Shown: piece by piece, positions 33,316 to 42,279 of the stretch
Numbering within the stretch: position 1 is the stretch's first letter
Layout of the letters: each line of letters opens with the position of its first letter
Assembly: GCF_046237015.1 (NCBI RefSeq)
Contig: NZ_JBJYIN010000001.1
Span: 1-64,000 of the forward strand
Length of the DNA stretch: 64,000 bases
Direction of reading: 5' to 3'
From: JBJYIN01 sp046237015
GTDB lineage: Bacteria > Pseudomonadota > Gammaproteobacteria > Enterobacterales > Enterobacteriaceae
Program-made: the position numbers and the translations under genes
The notes under the pieces: model-generated
What the model saw: the letters and a program-made list of their open reading frames with translations, nothing else
The model's database searches: none
Told to the model about the DNA's origin: nothing

Positions 33316-33504
33316 ATGGAAACCTTAGAAAACGCACAGCTTGCACTTTCTCGTGTGCAATTTATCGCTGAGATAGCGTTAGTAGCTGATTGCGATAAGA
33401 AAGACCTACAGACAGCGTTAGCTACCATATCCCACCTGGTTGAGGTCGAACTAAAAACACATGGCCTGGTGAGTCCAACTACTGTTTACGACACTAAAAA
33501 TTAA
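33316..33504 (+). CDS. Small LexA-controlled protein
   Basis: A 62-residue helical protein (METLENAQLALSRVQFIAEI, CDKKDLQTALATISHLVEVE) with AAGGA upstream; a GTG at 33301 is an alternative start but lies inside the LexA box. It is much shorter than Tum of 186 and I see no similarity. By position it is the best candidate for the SOS-induced antirepressor, or a DNA-damage-expressed accessory protein. Confidence 0.6.
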   Translation: METLENAQLALSRVQFIAEIALVADCDKKDLQTALATISHLVEVELKTHGLVSPTTVYDTKN

Positions 33505-33649
33505 CGCTATAAAGTATGTCGTGCTCATCGCATGGATGTGCATGAATTTGCATGCTGGATCCCTTAACCCAAAAACCTTATGACGCCCTGCCCTACATGG
33601 ATCGCGCTGGATCGTGCAGGTGCATGAAAAGCGACACACAAAGCGGGCA

Positions 33650-33668
33650 GGCGTGGCGGGGATAGCAT
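33650..33668 (+). other. cos site (cohesive ends)
   Basis: GGCGTGGCGGGGATAGCAT differs by one base from the 19-base cohesive end of phage 186 as I remember it, and by three from that of P2. It lies between gene A and gene Q, the correct place. Terminase (P/M) would cut here. Confidence 0.85.
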
Positions 33669-33923
33669 TGCGCGCGAGGGAATGTGGACGTGATTCTATA
33701 CCTAGTAGTCAGTTTCAGGCTGATATTATATTTCGCTCTTATGTCCATAAAATTTGATTAATAAGAGCTTCTATAACTTGTTGATGCAGTCGATTGTCTA
33801 GAGGAAGTTAGCTTCAGCGGTGACAGTCATGTAGCATTGGACTGATCGTCATGAGTGCTATGCCATGCGCTTTAACTGGACAAAAATACAGTATCATTCT
33901 AATATCTAATAACCCTTAGAGTT

Positions 33924-33974
33924 TTTGGCTATGTTTGGATAAAATGGCACCATCAATACAAATAATTAGCCAAA
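33924..33974 (+). promoter_or_regulatory. Putative operator of the HipA-like cassette
   Basis: TTTGGCTA at 33924-33931 and its complement TAGCCAAA at 33967-33974 form an inverted repeat around the likely promoter, 14-60 bases before the ATG at 33988. This suggests autoregulation, although no HipB-like protein is encoded beside it. Confidence 0.4.
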
Positions 33975-33987
33975 CAAGGAGCATCAC

Positions 33988-34902
33988 ATGCCTTTTCAAC
34001 TGGTGGTGCTTAGCCCCGTTGCTAACGATCTGGAGCAGCTAGGAACTAAAGAAAAGTTTTGGTTTTATTATTCACATGACACCACAACTTTACAGTTGTT
34101 CAAGTACTCTAGGCTGGGTACCGGTGAACACTGGTCTGAAAAATGTGCTGCAGAGCTATGCCATTTACTCAATATCCCGCATGCTAGCTATGAGTTAGCT
34201 AAGTATAATGGTAAATTTGGCGTAGTTACTCAGAACCTGATCCCTGCGGGGTTTAGGATGGTTATGGGTAACGAAGTATTACATAGCTCAACGGCAGATT
34301 ATCCGCAACCATTACAGCCAGGAGAAAAATCTGTAAGGGTTAGGGAGCACACGGTAACAAGGGTTTTAGGGTGCTTGGATAAAGAATCAATCCAACCACC
34401 GCCAAGTGATTATGAAATGAGCGGATTGAATGCCGCTGATGTGTTCTGCGGATATTTGATGCTTGATGCACTGATTAGCAATCAAGATCGCCATCATGAA
34501 AACTGGGCTATCATGCTTAATAATGAAACTGGCGAGCAGTTTTTATGTCCAACATATGATCATGCCGCCAGTTTAGGAAGGGAGATGTTAGATGATGAGC
34601 GTAATGAACGACTTACGACTAAAGATACAAATCGTCAAATCCCGTGCTTTGTAAATAAAGCTCGTTCAGAATTGTTTAAAGCAAAAACAGATAAAAAACC
34701 CTTGCCCACTGTTGAAGCATTCCAATATGCAGTCGAGGGTAGAAGCGCAGCTCGCAACCATTGGCTGGGTAAGCTGAGCGCTTTAACAGAAGATTCCATT
34801 ACAGACGTGTTTAACCAAGTGCCTGCATCGTGTATTTCCGACAGCGCACGAAGGTTTGCAGCGCTTATGGTATTGGAAAATAGAAAAAGGCTATTAAAAT
34901 GA
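33988..34902 (+). CDS. HipA-like kinase
   Basis: A 304-residue HipA C-terminal kinase domain protein. K39 in LQLFKYSRLG fits the ATP-binding lysine, E51 the pairing acid, NQDRHHEN (165-172) is the catalytic loop and YDHAASLG (190-197) holds the metal-binding Asp. HipA kinases phosphorylate targets such as aminoacyl-tRNA synthetases and arrest growth. It lacks the N-terminal HipA subdomain, which instead appears in the next protein, as in split HipST systems. There is no HipB helix-turn-helix gene. It lies between cos and gene Q, an accessory site, so phage defence or lysogen stability is a fair guess. Confidence 0.82.
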   Translation: MPFQLVVLSPVANDLEQLGTKEKFWFYYSHDTTTLQLFKYSRLGTGEHWSEKCAAELCHLLNIPHASYELAKYNGKFGVVTQNLIPAGFRMVMGNEVLHSSTADYPQPLQPGEKSVRVREHTVTRVLGCLDKESIQPPPSDYEMSGLNAADVFCGYLMLDALISNQDRHHENWAIMLNNETGEQFLCPTYDHAASLGREMLDDERNERLTTKDTNRQIPCFVNKARSELFKAKTDKKPLPTVEAFQYAVEGRSAARNHWLGKLSALTEDSITDVFNQVPASCISDSARRFAALMVLENRKRLLK

Positions 34903-35639
34903 ATAACTTAAACTCCGTTTACGTTGCATGGCAGGCACCGGATACCCGAGATTGGCATGTCGTCGGCAATTTGCAAGAGCGCAATTCGGGGTATGTTTTC
35001 AAGTACACCAAGGGAGCTCTCAAATCTTCTAAATTCACGAAGTTTAGCGGCATGACTGATGTTCGTGAAACTTATGTATCAGAAGAGCTTTTCCCTTTAT
35101 TCAAAAACCGCCTTTTGTCACCAAAGCGTCCAGAATATCCTCGTTTTATCAAATGGTTAGGATTTGAAGATGAATGTGTAAATCCAATCGATATTTTGGC
35201 TCGTTCTGGTGGATTACGGAGCACAGATCAACTGCAAGTTTTTAAAAAGATTGAAATTGATTCAAATGGAAAATTTGAACATTTCTTCTTTTTACATGGG
35301 CTAAGTTACTTGAACTCAATGGCTAATGATCGAGTGTCAGAGCTTCAATCGGGGCAAGTTTTACGCCTCTGTTTAGACATTCAAAATGCATATGATGGTG
35401 ATGCTGTCGTTGTCCGGGCTGATAAGCCAGCAGAGATTATTGGCTATTGTCCACGATATTTGAGTAATGACGTCAAAAAAATGCTGCTAAATGACCCCAA
35501 GTCAGTGACACTAACAGTAGAAAAAATTAGCGATGATGCACCGCATAACTACCGGTTATTATGCAAATTATCTGGTACGCTTGATTCAGCCTGTAAGTCA
35601 TCTTTGATTCCTCAAGATGAGTTTGAAGCTATTGAATGA
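34899..35639 (+). CDS. HIRAN-domain protein with HipS-like N-terminus
   Basis: A 246-residue protein whose ATG overlaps the kinase stop (ATGA). Residues 7-75 (VYVAWQAPDTRDWHVVGNLQ) resemble the small N-terminal subdomain of HipA. Residues 126-225 (GQVLRLCLDIQNAYDGDAVV, EIIGYCPRYLSNDV) match the HIRAN domain, which binds single-stranded DNA 3' ends or damaged DNA in HLTF-type proteins. It may be the antitoxin or sensor for the kinase. The fusion is unusual; the HipS-like part is less certain than the HIRAN part. Confidence 0.72.
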   Translation: MNNLNSVYVAWQAPDTRDWHVVGNLQERNSGYVFKYTKGALKSSKFTKFSGMTDVRETYVSEELFPLFKNRLLSPKRPEYPRFIKWLGFEDECVNPIDILARSGGLRSTDQLQVFKKIEIDSNGKFEHFFFLHGLSYLNSMANDRVSELQSGQVLRLCLDIQNAYDGDAVVVRADKPAEIIGYCPRYLSNDVKKMLLNDPKSVTLTVEKISDDAPHNYRLLCKLSGTLDSACKSSLIPQDEFEAIE

Positions 35640-35643
35640 ACAT

Positions 35644-35670
35644 GAAAAGCCACCAAGGTGGTGGCTTTTC
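35644..35670. terminator. Bidirectional terminator between HIRAN gene and Q
   Basis: GAAAAGCCACC and its complement with a five-base loop. The stem ends in A and T runs on either side, so it can stop transcription from both the kinase/HIRAN operon and the Q-P operon. Confidence 0.85.
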
Positions 35671-35671
35671 A

Positions 35672-36700
35672 TCAATAATCAGGTTTAGTCCCCAATGTAT
35701 AAGGCTTAAAGGTGATTACCTCAATGCCGACCCACTCATTCACCTCTTTGATTCGTTCCTGTAGTGGCGTCAACTCGTTCCTGACAAACACCTGACTTGC
35801 CTTTTCCACATCCCCGAAGCCGCCCGTATTATTCGGGATAATCCCCATCATCTGCGGCGGTACTCTGTGGGCGCTGAGCAGATCGTCACGGCTGGCGTTT
35901 TTGATGTTAAAGAAGTCGTCTTTTGTCGCCACCTCGCTAAGCGGCACGATCTTAATGCCATCTGGCTTGCCGTTGGGGGCATAGAAAAACAGGTTCTTAA
36001 AGTTCCCCAGCCCCTTTGTATTACTCATTGCGGCGCGCAGTTTGTCTACGTCGGTACCGCTCTGCGCAGCATCAGTCACATACATGATGTAACCCGCGTG
36101 CGCACCGTTCTGATAATACTTGCGCCGGAACAGCGTCGCCGACTCATTCAGCCATGCCGAGTTTAATGAGCTGATATATTCCGGCAGGCCGTACATTTCC
36201 TGATTGATATCCGGTTCCAGCAGATGGAACACGCTACCCGGCTCAAAGCGGTGCGGCTCTTTGAATGACTGTACGAACCAGTAAACATCCTCCTCTACGC
36301 CGCGCCGGGTATATTTGGCCGGGCTGGACTCCAGCCGTAATAAGCCCCCTACTCGGTTCAGCCGCTTCTCCAGAAACGCATTACCAAACACCAAATAATC
36401 CAGCGCAAAGCGGCTAAAATCCTGCTGGCTCAATAGCGGGTGCGGGATAAACGTGCTCACCAGAATGTTACGCTTCACGTAGATCGGTGAGCTGTGATGT
36501 ACCGCTGCCCGTAGGCTTTTAGCCAGCCCGCTAAAGCTGATCGGCGGCTCAATCCATTTGCCATTATGAATACACTCGGCGTAATCCAGAATGTCGCGGC
36601 GATCCAGAACGGCGGACGGTTCACCAAAAGTGAATGCCTCTATCGGCTGTGCCTGGCTGACGGGTGCCGCTTGTGATTTACGATATTTACGCTTTTTCAT
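35672..36700 (-). CDS. Q: Portal protein gpQ
   Basis: A 342-residue P2-type portal, close to P2 gpQ in length (MKKRKYRKSQAAPVSQAQPI; FGNAFLEKRLNRVGGLLRLE; NTGGFGDVEKASQVFVRNEL). It forms the dodecameric DNA entry ring of the capsid. The start overlaps the P stop by four bases, as in P2. Confidence 0.96.
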   Translation of the reverse strand: MKKRKYRKSQAAPVSQAQPIEAFTFGEPSAVLDRRDILDYAECIHNGKWIEPPISFSGLAKSLRAAVHHSSPIYVKRNILVSTFIPHPLLSQQDFSRFALDYLVFGNAFLEKRLNRVGGLLRLESSPAKYTRRGVEEDVYWFVQSFKEPHRFEPGSVFHLLEPDINQEMYGLPEYISSLNSAWLNESATLFRRKYYQNGAHAGYIMYVTDAAQSGTDVDKLRAAMSNTKGLGNFKNLFFYAPNGKPDGIKIVPLSEVATKDDFFNIKNASRDDLLSAHRVPPQMMGIIPNNTGGFGDVEKASQVFVRNELTPLQERIKEVNEWVGIEVITFKPYTLGTKPDY

Positions 36701-38466
36701 TCGTTAAAATCCAAAATGCTGACAGGGACATGACCGTTAATCGCGGTCAGGGGTTCGTTTAACAGCGCGTGCATGGTTGCCCATGCCACATCGGCGTGGC
36801 TGATTTCCTCGCTGCGGCTGGCTTCATAGGTGGTACGGTTACCGCTGGCCGTCATGGTTTTGCGTATGGCCATGAACGATTGAGTGATGTCGGTGTGGCT
36901 GGTGTCGTACTCCAGTCGCCCGCTGGTGATCGTGTCTTTTGCCTTGAGCACCATCGCGGTTTTGATTTCCGGGGAATATTTGATTTCGCGTGCGGCTGGG
37001 AAGAAGCCGCGCACAAGCTGGTAAACACCCTGACCGATACCCGTTGCATCAATGCCGATGTATTCGACGATGTATTTTTCCGTCAGCAGCTTGATAGCGT
37101 CGGCCTGCGCGGCAAAGTCCATGCCCTTCCACTGGAAGCGCTCCAGAATGCGGAACTTACCGCCCGGAGCCTGCGGCGGTGCCAGCACCACACAGCCCGC
37201 GCTGTCTCCCGTGTGTGACGGGTCGTAACCAATCCAGACGGGTTTATAGGCAAACGGGCGCAGCGCGTAGGGGTTAAAATCCTCCCACTCCTCCAACGCA
37301 TCGACCATACAGCGCTGTAATTCCTCAAACGGGAACACCGACGCCTTATCATCGACAAACTCGCACATCAGTAGGTTCTGATATTCTGCCGGGCTGTATT
37401 CCAGCGTGAGTTGGTCAAGGTCGAACAGGTTACAGCCCCCGGCCAGCGCATCTTCTACCGTCACAATCTGCCGCCACTGACCATCGCCGCACAGCGCACC
37501 GCCGGACAGGTTCGCGTGGCTTAAATCCAGATGGATGTGATCATCCTTGTTGCCGCGCCCCTTGTTGAACAGCTCACCCGACCAGAACGGATAGGCGCTG
37601 TGCGCCAGACTCGACGGCGTGGAGAAATACGTGCTGCGCCATTTCTTGTGCAATGACATGCCGCTGGCAACCTTGCGCAGCTCCTGAAATTTAGGTATCC
37701 AGAAATATTCATCCAGATACAGGTTTCCGGTGTAGCTCTGCGCGGTACGGATGTTGGTGCCGAGGAAGAACAGGCGCGCCCCGTTGGGGAGCACCATTGG
37801 GTCGCCTTTCAGGTCAACGTCAACCAGTCGCGCAAAGTCGATGATGTAGTTTTTAAAGACGTGTGCCTGAGCCTTACTCGCGGACAGGAAAATCTGATTA
37901 CGCCCGGTGGTCAGCGCATCAATCAGCGCCTCCCGCGCAAAATAGAACGTTGCCCCAATCTGGCGCGATTTCAGGATATTGCGGATACGGTGCTGTAGCC
38001 CGGCCTGATGCCAGCCGCGCTGGTACTCGAAAATCTCACTCAGGAAAATGTCGTTCAGCTTCTCAATGGCTGCATCACTGAACGCGTTCTTTTCCGGTGC
38101 CTTGCGTTCGCCCTTATTGCGATTGCGCACATTGGGATTGAGATCGGCCTCGTTGCCCGTCTGGCTGTAGCGGTTCACTCGCGCCAGCCGCTCAATCTGA
38201 CGGCCTAACAGGTCGATTTCTTTGTAGTCATGCCCCTCCTTTTTCGTCTTCATGATGAGCTGAATAAGCCGCGCTTCCAGACTGGCTTCAACACGCGATA
38301 CCGGGGCGATAGCGTCCCAGCCGTCGCGCTGCTTCCAGCTCTGAACGGTCGGCGTTTTCTGGTTCAGCATTTCCCCAATCTGACGTACTGAAAAGCCCTG
38401 CCAGTAAAGCAAAGCCGCCTGTCGTCGTGGGTCGCTGATGATGGTGGTATCGATGGCGGTATTCAT
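36697..38466 (-). CDS. P: Terminase large subunit gpP
   Basis: A 589-residue terminase ATPase (P2 gpP is 590). It has a helix-turn-helix start (GFSVRQIGEMLNQKTPTVQS), a Walker-A-like NILKSRQIGATFYF, Walker B NLYLDEYFW and a C-terminal nuclease region (WIGYDPSHTGDSAGCVVL; EYIGIDATGIGQGVYQLV). Cuts at cos and pumps DNA with gpM. Confidence 0.96.
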   Translation of the reverse strand: MNTAIDTTIISDPRRQAALLYWQGFSVRQIGEMLNQKTPTVQSWKQRDGWDAIAPVSRVEASLEARLIQLIMKTKKEGHDYKEIDLLGRQIERLARVNRYSQTGNEADLNPNVRNRNKGERKAPEKNAFSDAAIEKLNDIFLSEIFEYQRGWHQAGLQHRIRNILKSRQIGATFYFAREALIDALTTGRNQIFLSASKAQAHVFKNYIIDFARLVDVDLKGDPMVLPNGARLFFLGTNIRTAQSYTGNLYLDEYFWIPKFQELRKVASGMSLHKKWRSTYFSTPSSLAHSAYPFWSGELFNKGRGNKDDHIHLDLSHANLSGGALCGDGQWRQIVTVEDALAGGCNLFDLDQLTLEYSPAEYQNLLMCEFVDDKASVFPFEELQRCMVDALEEWEDFNPYALRPFAYKPVWIGYDPSHTGDSAGCVVLAPPQAPGGKFRILERFQWKGMDFAAQADAIKLLTEKYIVEYIGIDATGIGQGVYQLVRGFFPAAREIKYSPEIKTAMVLKAKDTITSGRLEYDTSHTDITQSFMAIRKTMTASGNRTTYEASRSEEISHADVAWATMHALLNEPLTAINGHVPVSILDFNE

Positions 38467-38605
38467 GACGGCAAGGCTACGTCAGCGCCGCCCCTTCCCG
38501 CCTTAACCCCTTGTTGTGCCAGCGGTTAGCGAACCGTGATTGATGGCACGGCAGGGTGTCACGCCGGATACTCGCCCCGATTTCCCGCAAACAACGGATG
38601 AGAAA

Positions 38606-39460
38606 ATGGCAAAGAAAGTTTCTAAATGGTTCCGCGTCGGTGTCGAGGGCGACACTTGCGATGGTCGCGTGATTGACGCGAACGATATTCAAAACATGGC
38701 GGATACGTTTGATCCACGTGTCTACGGTTGCCGCATCAACCTCGAGCATCTGAAAGGCTTACTGCCCGACAGCCCGTTTCGTCGCTATGGCGATGTCGTC
38801 GAGCTGAAAAAGGAAAAGATTGATGATGATTCGGCTATCAGCGGCAAGCTAGCGCTGTTCGCCAAAATCACCCCGACGGATGAACTGGTGGCAATGAATA
38901 AAGCCAGCCAGAAAATCTATACCTCCATGGAGATCCAGCCCAATTTTGCCAACACAGGCAAAGCGTATCTGGTTGGTCTGGCGGTCACTGATGACCCGGC
39001 CAGCCTCGGCACGGAAATGCTGGAATTTAGCGCCAAAGCCAAACACAACCCGCTTGCTACCCGTAAATCGTCCCCGGAAAACCTCTTTTCTGTCGCTACA
39101 GAAGTGACATTGGAATTTGAAGACCTGCCGGACGTTGAGCCGACGCTGTTAACCCGCGTGAAAGCCCTGTTTGGTCGCAAACAGTCGAGCGATGACGCCC
39201 GTTTTAGTGACGTGCATGAGGCCGTGGCCGAAGTGGCCGGGCAGGTGCAGACCAACGCCGACAGCGTTGAGCAGCGCTTTACCCAGCTTGAACAACGTCA
39301 TCAGCAGGACATTGCCGCGCTGACGCAAAAGCTGAGTGCCAATGAACAGCAGTTCACCGACCTCAAATCCACGCTGGACGGCACAGAAAGCCTGTCACAG
39401 ACACGCCGCCCCCCGGCAACGGGTGGCGACGGTGAAACCTCGCTGCTGACCAACTGCTAA
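38606..39460 (+). CDS. O: Capsid scaffold and protease gpO
   Basis: A 284-residue protein, equal to P2 gpO. The N-terminal serine protease part has the catalytic His in CRINLEHLKGLLP, and the C-terminal scaffold is a coiled coil (QRFTQLEQRHQQDIAALTQK). I chose ATG 38606 over the frame start at 38540 because it matches the family start (MAKKVSKWFRVGVEG). Divergent from gene P. Confidence 0.93.
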   Translation: MAKKVSKWFRVGVEGDTCDGRVIDANDIQNMADTFDPRVYGCRINLEHLKGLLPDSPFRRYGDVVELKKEKIDDDSAISGKLALFAKITPTDELVAMNKASQKIYTSMEIQPNFANTGKAYLVGLAVTDDPASLGTEMLEFSAKAKHNPLATRKSSPENLFSVATEVTLEFEDLPDVEPTLLTRVKALFGRKQSSDDARFSDVHEAVAEVAGQVQTNADSVEQRFTQLEQRHQQDIAALTQKLSANEQQFTDLKSTLDGTESLSQTRRPPATGGDGETSLLTNC

Positions 39461-39508
39461 CAGGGCGCTGTCCCTCGATCCACTTTTTCAGAAAGAACAG
39501 GAAAAACA

Positions 39509-40606
39509 ATGCGTAAAGAAACCCGTTTTAAATTTAATGCCTACCTGAAGCAGCTTGCCAGCATCAACGGCGTTGATGTGGAAACCCTGAGTAAGAAATT
39601 CAGCGTTGAGCCGTCCGTCACGCAGTCGCTGATGGAAGTGGTGCAAGAGTCGTCCGACTTCCTGACCCGTATCAACATCGTGCCCGTTGCCGAGTTGACC
39701 GGGGAGAAAATCGGCCTCGGCGTGTCCGGGTCAGTTGCCAGCACCACGGACACCTCAAACGGTGATGAGCGCGAAACCGCTGATTTACTGAGTCTGGAAG
39801 CGCGCCAGTACAAGTGCGAACAGATGAACTTTGATTTCCATATCCGTTACAACACCCTCGACCTGTGGGCGCGTTTTCAGGATTTCCAGTTGCGTTTACG
39901 CAACGCTATCGCCAAACGTCAGGCACTGGATTACATCATGGCGGGCTGGCATGGCGTGAAACGAGCGGCAACCTCTGATCGTGCTAAAAATCCACTGTTG
40001 CAGGATGTGGCCGTAGGCTGGTTACAGAAATACCGTAACGAATCACCTAAGCGTGTGATGGATAAATCTACCGCGCTCGACGGCACGGCGCTTGATGGTA
40101 CGGTTCGCGTTGGTTTAGGGAAGGCATCAGCTTATGTAAACCTCGACGCACTGGTCATGGATGCAACCAACACCCTGATCGATGAATGGCATCAGGAAGA
40201 CCCCGACTTGGTGGTGATTTGTGGTCGTCAGTTACTGGCCGACAAATATTTTCCTCTGGTCAACCAACAGCAGCCCAACAGCGAAACGCTGGCCGCTGAT
40301 GTAATTATCAGCCAGAAACGCATCGGTAATTTACCCGCTGTTCGCGTGCCCTATTTCCCGGCTAACGCCTTGATGATCACCCGTCTGGATAACCTGTCTA
40401 TCTACTACATGGACGACAGTCACCGCCGTCACATTGAAGAAGTCGCCAAGCGTGACCGCATCGAAAACTACGAATCCATTAAACAGGATTACGTTGTTGA
40501 GGATTACGGCTGTGGCTGTGTGATCGAAAACATTGAAATGGGTGATTTCCGAACTGACGAGGAACGGAAAAAAGACGCACAAGCAAAAGCGGAGGCTGAA
40601 GCCTAA
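39509..40606 (+). CDS. N: Major capsid protein gpN
   Basis: A 365-residue P2-type capsid precursor (P2 gpN is 357). Typical stretches are FNAYLKQLASINGVDVETLS and YNTLDLWARFQDFQLRLRNA. The N-terminus would be trimmed by gpO. Confidence 0.96.
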   Translation: MRKETRFKFNAYLKQLASINGVDVETLSKKFSVEPSVTQSLMEVVQESSDFLTRINIVPVAELTGEKIGLGVSGSVASTTDTSNGDERETADLLSLEARQYKCEQMNFDFHIRYNTLDLWARFQDFQLRLRNAIAKRQALDYIMAGWHGVKRAATSDRAKNPLLQDVAVGWLQKYRNESPKRVMDKSTALDGTALDGTVRVGLGKASAYVNLDALVMDATNTLIDEWHQEDPDLVVICGRQLLADKYFPLVNQQQPNSETLAADVIISQKRIGNLPAVRVPYFPANALMITRLDNLSIYYMDDSHRRHIEEVAKRDRIENYESIKQDYVVEDYGCGCVIENIEMGDFRTDEERKKDAQAKAEAEA

Positions 40607-40609
40607 TTC

Positions 40610-41269
40610 ATGTTAAGCCCAGCACGCCGTCACATGATGCGGGTGTTAGCTGCTGAAGCGTCGCGGCGGGAGAATGATCCGCTGCGACAGGCCACCGGGT
40701 ACGAGCAAATGCTGTTCCGGCTTGCGGCTGATAAACGCACGTTAAAACAGGTGCGCTCAATGGAGCGCAAGGCCGAAATGAAACGAGGCATGTTAGAGGC
40801 TTATGCGCCGTGGGTCGCGGGTGTCCTCGCTAACGGTCGCGGTGCGCAGGATGCGGTGCTGATGACGGTCATGGTGTGGAAACTCGACGCCGGAGACGTC
40901 CCCGGCGCGCTGGAGATTGCCCGTTATGCGCTGGCGCACAAGCTGGTGATGCCGGAGGGATACACCCGCCCAACGCCATACCTGTTGGCCGAGGAAGTCG
41001 CCGAAGCGGGGATCCGCGCCCATACCGCCGGGCAGACAGTCAATATTGACCTGCTGATCGACACATTGACGCTGACCGATGCGGAAGACATGCCAGACCA
41101 AGTACGCGCCAAACTGCACAAAATCATCGGCCTGATATTGCGTAGCGGCAAGCCAGAGCAAGCCCTGTTTCATCTGAAACGCGCCTTTCAGCTTGATAGC
41201 CGAAGCGGTGTGAAAAAAGACATAGAGCGGCTGGAAACCGCGCTGCGCAAAGCAGCGGCCAGCCGTTAA
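40610..41269 (+). CDS. M: Terminase small subunit gpM
   Basis: A 219-residue DNA-recognition subunit of the P2 terminase (SPARRHMMRVLAAEASRREN; LMTVMVWKLDAGDVPGALEI). It begins three bases after the gpN stop with GGAGG upstream. Confidence 0.94.
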   Translation: MLSPARRHMMRVLAAEASRRENDPLRQATGYEQMLFRLAADKRTLKQVRSMERKAEMKRGMLEAYAPWVAGVLANGRGAQDAVLMTVMVWKLDAGDVPGALEIARYALAHKLVMPEGYTRPTPYLLAEEVAEAGIRAHTAGQTVNIDLLIDTLTLTDAEDMPDQVRAKLHKIIGLILRSGKPEQALFHLKRAFQLDSRSGVKKDIERLETALRKAAASR

Positions 41270-41360
41270 CCCAACGCGCCCCGCGCCGGGCGGCACACAG
41301 GCCGGAACGGTTTACCGTTTTCTGTGCCTGTGTCCACCGCCCACCTATTCAGAGGTTGTC

Positions 41361-41864
41361 ATGACGACAATGATTTTCCCCGCGAAAGCGGAGCCACGCC
41401 CGGATGCGGTGGTGATCCCTGTCTCTGTAAAACAGGATGCCGTAATCGAAAACACGTTTTTCTGGCCGGACGTGGATCCGGGAACGTTGCGCACACTGAT
41501 GCGCCTTGAGAACACCGTCACGCCGGAGCGCCTGCGCCATGCAGCCTTAACGGCAATTTCCGAAGTGAATGCAGAGCTGTTCGAGTACCGCAAGACGCAG
41601 ATGGCGGCAGGCTTTACCGCGCTGGATGCCGTTCCCGCCGAGCGACTCGACGGCCAGAGCGAAAAGCATCATCACTATCTGCGTGCGGTCAGTGCCATTA
41701 CTACGGCGACACTGTACGAGCGTTACCGGGGCTATGACGCCAGCGCCAAAGGCGACCGTAAGGCCGATGCGCTCGACGGCACGATTGATGAGTTGTGGCG
41801 TGATGCGCGCTGGTCAATCAGTCAGTTGCAGGATAAGCCCCGCTGCATCATTGGGCATATCTGA
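41361..41864 (+). CDS. L: Head completion protein gpL
   Basis: A 167-residue protein (P2 gpL is 169), recognised by FFWPDVDPGTLRTLMRLENT and RYRGYDASAKGDRKADALDG. Closes the portal vertex after packaging. The stop overlaps the X start. Confidence 0.93.
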   Translation: MTTMIFPAKAEPRPDAVVIPVSVKQDAVIENTFFWPDVDPGTLRTLMRLENTVTPERLRHAALTAISEVNAELFEYRKTQMAAGFTALDAVPAERLDGQSEKHHHYLRAVSAITTATLYERYRGYDASAKGDRKADALDGTIDELWRDARWSISQLQDKPRCIIGHI

Positions 41865-42067
41865 TGAACGTTATCGCACAACAGGGCGACACGCTGGACG
41901 CCCTTTGTTATCGCCATTACGGGCGTACACAGGGTGCTGTCGAGGCGGTGTTAGCCGCTAATCCGGGGCTGGCCGAATTCGGGGCGATATTGCCCCACGG
42001 CACCACAGTAACCCTGCCGGATATTGCCGCCGCGCCTGTCGCAGAAACGGTGAGTTTATGGGATTGA
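41864..42067 (+). CDS. X: Tail protein gpX
   Basis: A 67-residue LysM-like protein (VIAQQGDTLDALCYRHYGRT), same size as P2 gpX, coupled to gpL. Confidence 0.93.
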   Translation: MNVIAQQGDTLDALCYRHYGRTQGAVEAVLAANPGLAEFGAILPHGTTVTLPDIAAAPVAETVSLWD

Positions 42068-42069
42068 AT

Positions 42070-42279
42070 ATGGAAAAAATCACGTCATTTATCGCGTACT
42101 GGATAAGCGTGGCGTTGGCCTTTTTCGGCGCTATGACACCGCAAGATTTCGCGGCCTATTTCGGGGCGCTGGGGGTGGTGTTCACCGTCGGCGTTAACTG
42201 GTACTACCGCCGCAAGAGCTATCAACTATTGAAGACTATCGACAGCCCCCGCGAGGTTATCAATGAAATCACTCGTTAA
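42070..42279 (+). CDS. Holin (HP1-type, gpY position)
   Basis: A 69-residue small membrane protein with two hydrophobic segments (SFIAYWISVALAFFGAM and AYFGALGVVFTVGVNWYY) and a basic end (RRKSYQLL). In the Y position, directly before the endolysin, which it overlaps by 17 bases. I chose ATG 42070 over GTG/ATG codons upstream. Confidence 0.85.
   Translation: MEKITSFIAYWISVALAFFGAMTPQDFAAYFGALGVVFTVGVNWYYRRKSYQLLKTIDSPREVINEITR

Larger units (their letters stand above)
33505..33987. other. Non-coding cos region
   Basis: About 480 bases without a convincing gene. It contains the cos site (33650-33668), three TGCATG motifs at 33539, 33549 and 33621 near it, and the promoter and operator region of the HipA-like cassette (inverted TTTGGCTA at 33924-33931 and 33967-33974). 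Confidence 0.7.
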
